DNA of 10,846 bases from Betaproteobacteria bacterium (lineage in GTDB: Bacteria; Pseudomonadota; Gammaproteobacteria; Burkholderiales; Burkholderiaceae_C): positions 1 through 10,846 of the forward strand of contig RFPX01000029.1 of NCBI GenBank assembly GCA_009925955.1. The letters run 5' to 3'. The notes below the pieces were generated by a model, which saw nothing but the letters and a program-made list of their open reading frames with translations, searched no databases and was not told the DNA's origin. This document shows positions 6,965 to 10,846 of this stretch, piece after piece. The position numbers were made by a program, and so were the translations under genes. Numbering within the stretch: position 1 is the stretch's first letter; the number at the start of each line of letters is the position of its first letter.

Positions 6965-7753
6965 ATGAGCACCCCCATCCAACAGTTGTTCAACCTCACG
7001 GGAAAGGTGGCCTTGGTCACCGGGGGCTCGCGAGGCCTCGGTCTGCAAATCGCCGAAAGCCTGGGAGAGGCGGGCGCCAAGGTGATGCTCACCTCACGAA
7101 AGGCGGCAGACCTGGAGGAGGCGGCCGCAGAGTTGGCAGCCAAGGGGATCGATGCCCGTTGGGTGGCAGCCGATGCCAGCGACCCTGCGCAGGTTCAAGG
7201 CGTGGTGGCTGAGACCCTGCAGCGCCTGGGCCCCATCGACATACTGGTGAACAACGCGGGGGCCACCTGGGGAGCGCCGGCTGAGGACTACCCGCTGGAG
7301 GCGTGGGACAAGGTCATGAACCTCAATGTGCGCAGTGTTTTCCTGTTTTCCCAGGCCGTGGGCAAGGCCAGCATGATTCCGCGCCGCAGCGGCCGGATCA
7401 TCAATGTGGCTTCCATCGCGGGCCTGGCGGGCTCCGCGCACGTCAAGTTCATTGCTTATGGCACCAGCAAGGGGGCGGTGGTCAACCTCACGCGGACCTT
7501 GGCGGCAGAGTGGGGTGCCCATGGCATCACCGTCAACGCACTGGCCCCTGGCTTTTTCCCCAGCAAGATGACCAAGGGCACCTTGGAGCACTTCGGCGTT
7601 GAAAGGCTGGCCTCGGCCGCGCCGCTCAACCGCATTGGGGATGACGACGACCTCAAGGGCGCGGCGCTCCTGTTTGCCAGCGCGGCCGGAAAGCACATCA
7701 CCGGCCAAATCCTGGCCGTGGATGGTGGTGTGTCGGCGGTCAACGGTGGTTGA
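6965..7753 (+). CDS. SDR family oxidoreductase (3-oxoacyl reductase / 3-hydroxyacyl dehydrogenase-like)
   Basis: A 262-residue classical short-chain dehydrogenase with a cytoplasmic Rossmann fold. Visible features are the NAD(P)-binding TGGSRGLG (19-26), NNAG, catalytic Ser150 (NVASIAG) and Tyr165-x3-Lys169 (YGTSK), the APGFFPSKM segment after the active site, and the C-terminal GQILAVDGG. Ser and Tyr are 15 residues apart rather than the common 13, so the loop HVKFIAY is two residues longer; related 5-keto-gluconate-type SDRs show similar extra length. Arg23 in GGSRG suggests, but does not prove, NADP(H) preference. AAAGG lies nine bases before ATG 6965, and the gene begins 21 bases after the acyl-CoA dehydrogenase stop. 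In context it would interconvert an oxo/hydroxy group on the acyl-CoA substrate; the exact reaction is unknown. Confidence 0.9.
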   Translation: MSTPIQQLFNLTGKVALVTGGSRGLGLQIAESLGEAGAKVMLTSRKAADLEEAAAELAAKGIDARWVAADASDPAQVQGVVAETLQRLGPIDILVNNAGATWGAPAEDYPLEAWDKVMNLNVRSVFLFSQAVGKASMIPRRSGRIINVASIAGLAGSAHVKFIAYGTSKGAVVNLTRTLAAEWGAHGITVNALAPGFFPSKMTKGTLEHFGVERLASAAPLNRIGDDDDLKGAALLFASAAGKHITGQILAVDGGVSAVNGG

Positions 7754-7760
7754 GCGTCCG

Positions 7761-8198
7761 GTGTCCACAGAGGTTCCCTTTGCCGACTTGCTTGGCCTGC
7801 AGCTCGTACACATGCACGGTGGCCAGGCCGAGGTGACTTTGCCGCTGAGGCCCGAGCTGCTCAACACCTGGCAAGTGGCACATGGCGGCGTGACCATGAC
7901 CCTGTTGGACGTCACCATGGCGCAGGCCGCCCGCAGCCTGAACATGAAGGGGCAGGACAAGGGCCCTGGCGTGGTGACCGTCGAAATGAAAACCACCTTC
8001 ATGCGCCCCGGTGAGGGTCAACTCACCTGCCGCGCCCGTGTGCTGCACCGAAGCAGCACCATGGCCTACACCGAAGGATCGGTGTACGCCGCCAATGGGC
8101 TCTTGTGCGCCCACGCCACCGGCACCTTCAAGTACCTTCGTGCGCTGCCTGCGGCCAGCGGCTTGCGCGTTTTGCCCGAAAAGAAAGGCCCTGAATGA
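7761..8198 (+). CDS. PaaI-family hotdog acyl-CoA thioesterase
   Basis: A 145-residue single hotdog-fold protein, the usual length for PaaI/YbgC-like thioesterases, which hydrolyse acyl-CoA to free acid and CoA. The family core is present: LLNTWQVAHGGVTMTLLD with Asn35, His41-Gly-Gly and Asp50, matching the HGGxxxxLxD pattern whose Asp is catalytic in PaaI. The later strands VTVEMKTTFMRP and TCRARVLHRS also fit the fold. No ATG fits the start. GTG 7761, seven bases after the SDR stop, is chosen over GTG 7746, which overlaps the SDR. Neither has a strong Shine-Dalgarno site, so coupling to the SDR is likely and the start is uncertain by five codons. In a beta-oxidation operon it probably frees CoA trapped in slow or dead-end intermediates (inference). 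Confidence 0.88.
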   Translation: MSTEVPFADLLGLQLVHMHGGQAEVTLPLRPELLNTWQVAHGGVTMTLLDVTMAQAARSLNMKGQDKGPGVVTVEMKTTFMRPGEGQLTCRARVLHRSSTMAYTEGSVYAANGLLCAHATGTFKYLRALPAASGLRVLPEKKGPE

Positions 8199-9211
8199 CC
8201 CTCATCAACACCCAAATTCACCTCGTGTCGCGCCCCCAAGGGGAGCCCAGTACCGCCAACTTTGCGCGGGTGGATGCACCCGTGCCCGCGCTCCAAGAGG
8301 GGCAGGTGCTGGTGCGCCACCAGTTCCTCAGCTTGGACCCTTACATGCGCGGCCGCATGAACGACTCCAAGAGTTATGCCGATCCCCAGCCGCTGAACAC
8401 CACCATGATCGGCGGCACGGTGGGCGTCGTCGAGCAGTCGATGCACCCGGCCTTTCAGGTGGGTGACCCCGTGGTGGGCATGGGCGGATGGCAGCGCTAT
8501 TCGGTGGTGGACGCCAACCAGCCTGGGCTGCTGCGCAAGGTGGACCCTCGGCTGCCCCTCTCGGCCTACCTGGGTGCGGTGGGTATGCCGGGGGTGACGG
8601 CCTGGTATGGCCTGACGCAGATCATGCAACCCCAGCAGGGTCAGACCGTCACGGTCAGCGCGGCCAGTGGCGCCGTTGGGGGTGCCGTGGGTCAGTTGGC
8701 CAAGGCCCGTGGATGCCGCGTGGTCGGCATCGCTGGAGGCCCTGACAAGTGCGCCTATGTCAAAGGGGAACTCGGCTTTGACGAGTGCATCGATTACAAG
8801 GCTTGCCCGGACCTGAAGTCCTTGTTAACGGCTTTGAAGGCGGCCTGTCCCCAGGGCATCGACGCCCACTTTGAGAACGTGGGCGGCCAGATTTTGGACG
8901 CGGTCATGCTGCGCTCCAACGCCTTCGCCCGCATCGCCATATGCGGAATGATTGCCGGGTACAACGGAAACCCCTTGCCTATGGCCAATCCGTCACTGAT
9001 TCTGGTCAACCGCATGCGCATCGAAGGGTTCATCGTCAGCGAGCACATGCAGCTGTGGCCCCAGGCCTTGAAGGAGCTGGGGGGCATGGTGGCACAAGGC
9101 CAGCTCAAGTACCGTGAATCCATTGCGCAGGGGCTTGAGAGCGCCCCCGAGGCCTTTATGGGCTTGCTCAAGGGGCGTAACTTCGGCAAGCAGCTGGTGC
9201 GCATCGACTGA
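8195..9211 (+). CDS. NADP-dependent MDR oxidoreductase (CurA/YncB / leukotriene B4 12-hydroxydehydrogenase-like)
   Basis: A 338-residue zinc-free medium-chain dehydrogenase/reductase. The family typically reduces the carbon-carbon double bond of 2-alkenals or enones (alkenal/one oxidoreductases, E. coli CurA). Visible features are the conserved N-terminal LSLDPYMRGRM (45-55), the nucleotide-binding SAASGAVGGAVGQLAK (from residue 155), HFENVGG, the NRMRIEGFIVSE segment, and the C-terminal NFGKQLVRI. Zinc-binding Cys/His clusters of true alcohol dehydrogenases are absent. Its ATG overlaps the thioesterase stop (ATGA, 8195-8198) with AAAGG just upstream, so the two are tightly coupled. In context it could remove an unwanted double bond in an unsaturated substrate or detoxify a reactive enal. 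That role is inference; the family assignment is firm. Confidence 0.92.
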   Translation: MTLINTQIHLVSRPQGEPSTANFARVDAPVPALQEGQVLVRHQFLSLDPYMRGRMNDSKSYADPQPLNTTMIGGTVGVVEQSMHPAFQVGDPVVGMGGWQRYSVVDANQPGLLRKVDPRLPLSAYLGAVGMPGVTAWYGLTQIMQPQQGQTVTVSAASGAVGGAVGQLAKARGCRVVGIAGGPDKCAYVKGELGFDECIDYKACPDLKSLLTALKAACPQGIDAHFENVGGQILDAVMLRSNAFARIAICGMIAGYNGNPLPMANPSLILVNRMRIEGFIVSEHMQLWPQALKELGGMVAQGQLKYRESIAQGLESAPEAFMGLLKGRNFGKQLVRID

Positions 9212-9675
9212 TGGCACTGACCTGGACGCTGGGCCGCTTGCACCAGCTCGGCCCGCTGGATGTGTACGACCTGCTGGCCTTGCGCAGCGAGGTGTTTGTG
9301 GTGGAGCAGACCTGTGTCTTTCAGGACGCCGACGGCGTGGACAAACAGGCCCACCACCTCTTGGGGCGCGACGCGCAAGGCTGTTTGCAGGCGGTGCTGC
9401 GCATTGTGGACCCTGGCGTGAAGTACCCCGAACCGTCCATCGGTCGTGTGATTTCTGCGCCGTCCGTACGCCGCACGGGTGTCGGGCGAGAATTGATGTC
9501 GCAGGGCCTGCTCCACTGCGCAAACCTGTGGCCCGGGCACGGCGTTCGCATCAGCGCGCAGGCCCGGCTGCAACGCTTCTACGAATCCTTTGGCTTCAAG
9601 GCCGCCTCTGAACCCTATCTGGAGGACGACATCCCGCATCTGGAGATGCTCCTCGAACCGGAACACGCAAGATGA
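9211..9675 (+). CDS. GNAT family N-acetyltransferase, ElaA-like
   Basis: A 154-residue GNAT protein of the ElaA type. It begins with the family pattern WxLxxLxxL...VYDLLALRSEVFVVEQ (Arg25 to Gln33), followed by the QDADGVDKQAHHLLG stretch. The acetyl-CoA pyrophosphate-binding motif A is RRTGVGREL (from residue 87), and the C-terminal FYESFGF and HLEM are typical of ElaA. Family biochemistry is poorly known; the acceptor substrate cannot be predicted. Its ATG shares one base with the MDR stop (TGATG, 9209-9213), and its stop overlaps the next ATG (ATGA), so it is wedged between two oxidoreductase genes by coupled translation. No strong ribosome binding site is seen, which fits re-initiation. 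Its role in the pathway is unclear: it could be a passenger or could modify an operon enzyme. Confidence 0.9.
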   Translation: MALTWTLGRLHQLGPLDVYDLLALRSEVFVVEQTCVFQDADGVDKQAHHLLGRDAQGCLQAVLRIVDPGVKYPEPSIGRVISAPSVRRTGVGRELMSQGLLHCANLWPGHGVRISAQARLQRFYESFGFKAASEPYLEDDIPHLEMLLEPEHAR

Positions 9676-10586
9676 AACTTCAAGCTGGCCAAACCGCCGT
9701 GATCACCGGCGCCGCATCCGGGTTCGGCCTCGAGTTCAGCCTCCAGGCTGCACAACGGGGCCTGAACGTGGTGATGAGCGATGTGCAGGCCGATGCCCTG
9801 GAAGCCGCCGTGCAGCGGGTGCGCCAGACCGGTGCGACGGTGTTGGGCTGCCACGGCGACATCGCCCAATCCGCTGTGGTGCAAACGCTGCTTGAGCGCA
9901 CGCTCGAGCAATTCGGCACGCCCCATCTGCTCTTCAACAACGCTGGTGTGGCCCACGGCGGCCTGATCTGGGAGCACACCGAGCGCGACTGGGACTGGGT
10001 GCTCGGGGTCAACCTGCGTGGTGTGGCCCATGGCATTCGGCTCTTCACGCCGCACATGATCAAGGCGGCCCAGGCGCACGCAGGCTACGAGGGGCACATC
10101 GTCAACACCGCGTCCATGGCGGGCCTGGTCTGTGCGCCCAATATGGGCGTCTACAACGTCACCAAGCATGCCGTGGTGGCGCTCACCGAAACCCTGCAGC
10201 AGGACCTGTGCCTGGTCACCGACCAGGTTCGTGCGTCCGTGCTGTGTCCCTACTTCGTGCCCACCGGCATCAGCCACAGCCACCGAAACCGCCCCCCAGA
10301 ATTGCGCAGCCAGGGCAAGCCCACGCCCAGCCAGCTGATTGCGCAAGCGATGAGTGAGAAGGCGGTGAGCTCGGGCAAGGTGAGCGCAGCGGACGTGGCC
10401 GCTGCAACGTTTGCGGCCATCGAGGCCCAGCAGTTCTACATCTACAGCCATCCCAACGCCCTGGCACCGGTGCAGACCCGAATGGAGGATGTGCTGATGT
10501 CGCGCAACCCATCCGACCCCTTCAAGGACCGTCCTGAGATCGGTCAGCGCTTGCGTGCAGCCTTGCGCGGGGATACGCCGGCCTGA
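9672..10586 (+). CDS. SDR family NAD(P)-dependent oxidoreductase (longer, ~300-residue type)
   Basis: A 304-residue short-chain dehydrogenase, about 40 residues longer than the SDR earlier in the cluster and clearly of another subgroup. Visible features are the cofactor loop TGAASGFG (from residue 12), Asp37 in MSDVQ at the end of strand 2 (an acidic residue here usually favours NAD), the FNNAG motif, and catalytic Ser148 (NTASMAG) and Tyr161-x3-Lys165 (YNVTK) with the canonical 13-residue spacing. After CPYFVPTGIS there is a long C-terminal substrate-binding region (about 200-304) containing YIYSHPN and RMEDVLMSRNPSDPF, typical of SDRs that act on bulky or lipophilic alcohols. It overlaps the GNAT stop by four bases and is the last gene before a 99-base gap, so it probably ends the operon. 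The substrate is unknown. Confidence 0.9.
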   Translation: MKLQAGQTAVITGAASGFGLEFSLQAAQRGLNVVMSDVQADALEAAVQRVRQTGATVLGCHGDIAQSAVVQTLLERTLEQFGTPHLLFNNAGVAHGGLIWEHTERDWDWVLGVNLRGVAHGIRLFTPHMIKAAQAHAGYEGHIVNTASMAGLVCAPNMGVYNVTKHAVVALTETLQQDLCLVTDQVRASVLCPYFVPTGISHSHRNRPPELRSQGKPTPSQLIAQAMSEKAVSSGKVSAADVAAATFAAIEAQQFYIYSHPNALAPVQTRMEDVLMSRNPSDPFKDRPEIGQRLRAALRGDTPA

Positions 10587-10604
10587 TTGACGGCTCGGGC
10601 CTTC

Positions 10605-10637
10605 GCACGCATGGCCGCGTGCCCGTGAACGCCGGGC
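10605..10637 (+). terminator. Paired hairpins in the gap before tex, possible operon end
   Basis: The 99-base gap 10587-10685 holds two short GC-rich inverted repeats: GCACGC/GCGTGC (10605-10610 with 10617-10622, six-base loop) and GCCCG/CGGGC (10621-10625 with 10633-10637, seven-base loop). They share two bases, so they cannot fully form together. A T-rich but interrupted stretch (CTCTTTCTGCTTTGTTCTG and on, about 10652-10674) follows at a distance rather than immediately. This is not a textbook Rho-independent terminator. It is the only candidate end for the operon in the window. No clear promoter for tex is visible in the same gap. Confidence 0.3.
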
Positions 10638-10685
10638 GGGCGAGCGGCTCCCTCTTTCTGCTTTGTTCTGTTTTGGAATCTCGTT

Positions 10686-10846
10686 TTGAAGAAGATCGTC
10701 CTGCAAATCGCCGATGAGTTGTCGGTTCATGTGCGCCAGGTGGAAGCCACCGTTGAGCTGCTCGACAGCGGTGCCACCGTTCCCTTTATTGCCCGCTACC
10801 GCAAAGAAGTCACCGGTGGGCTGGACGATGTGCAGCTGCGGTCGCT
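10686..10846 (+). CDS. tex: Tex, RNA-binding transcription accessory protein, N-terminal part (partial)
   Basis: The gene runs off the end of the window; 53 complete codons are visible. The protein starts (M)KKIVLQIADELSV and then carries the very conserved Tex stretch VPFIARYRKEVTGGLDD, which E. coli Tex also has near its N-terminus. Tex is a roughly 770-residue cytoplasmic nucleic-acid-binding protein with helix-turn-helix, YqgF-like and S1 domains; those parts lie outside. The start is taken as TTG 10686, because no ATG or GTG occurs in frame between the in-frame TGA at 10626-10628 and the conserved region and the resulting N-terminus fits the family. GGAA at 10675-10678 is a weak ribosome binding site. 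It is functionally unrelated to the catabolic genes and is probably a separate housekeeping unit. Confidence 0.93.
   Translation, partial: MKKIVLQIADELSVHVRQVEATVELLDSGATVPFIARYRKEVTGGLDDVQLRS

Noticed and set aside
7599..7760. Long 5' extension of the thioesterase frame into the first SDR
   Set aside because: The hotdog domain starts at about 7761. The upstream part overlaps the SDR C-terminus, which carries the conserved GQILAVDGG.
9615..10730. Antisense open frame of 371 codons covering the second SDR and the gap before tex
   Set aside because: It overlaps the whole of a canonical SDR and the start of tex, and its translation shows no family motif.

Overview
The window reads as one densely packed, high-GC, single-strand stretch of a betaproteobacterial chromosome. 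Protein style and gene content (a Liv-type ABC transporter running into a beta-oxidation operon, then tex) suggest Burkholderiales, most likely Comamonadaceae (Hydrogenophaga, Acidovorax or Rhodoferax type). That placement is inference from recognition, not from a search. Every gene I can support lies on the + strand. The largest non-coding gaps are only about 86 and 99 bases, and I see no mobile element, tRNA/rRNA, CRISPR array or long repeat.

Layout. 1-1637: the end of a branched-chain-amino-acid-type ABC importer: the tail of a membrane permease (livM-like) and its two ATPases (livG-like, livF-like). 1724-6943: a full set of beta-oxidation core enzymes: a bifunctional enoyl-CoA hydratase/3-hydroxyacyl-CoA dehydrogenase, a thiolase, and a large DmdC/AcdC-type acyl-CoA dehydrogenase. 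6965-10586: accessory enzymes: a short-chain dehydrogenase (SDR), a PaaI-like hotdog thioesterase, an NADP-dependent MDR reductase of the CurA/YncB type, an ElaA-like GNAT acetyltransferase and a second, longer SDR. The last four are joined by very short gaps or ATGA/TGATG overlaps. 10686-end: the start of tex, the conserved RNA-binding transcription accessory protein, which is probably a separate housekeeping unit.

How it works together (inference). The importer would bring in a carboxylic acid rather than an amino acid. A CoA ligase not in this window would activate it. The acyl-CoA dehydrogenase, bifunctional enzyme and thiolase would then run all four steps of the spiral. The two SDRs and the MDR reductase suggest a substrate carrying an extra oxo, hydroxyl, branch or double-bond function. 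The thioesterase would release CoA from dead-end acyl-CoAs. The substrate cannot be read from the sequence.

Most interesting point: the two ATPases look functionally unequal. LivF has Arg in place of the invariant Walker A Lys, and LivG has a signature motif lacking its usual glycine. In a LivG/LivF heterodimer these two changes would fall in the same composite ATP site. The rest of the window is well-formed and broadly conventional.
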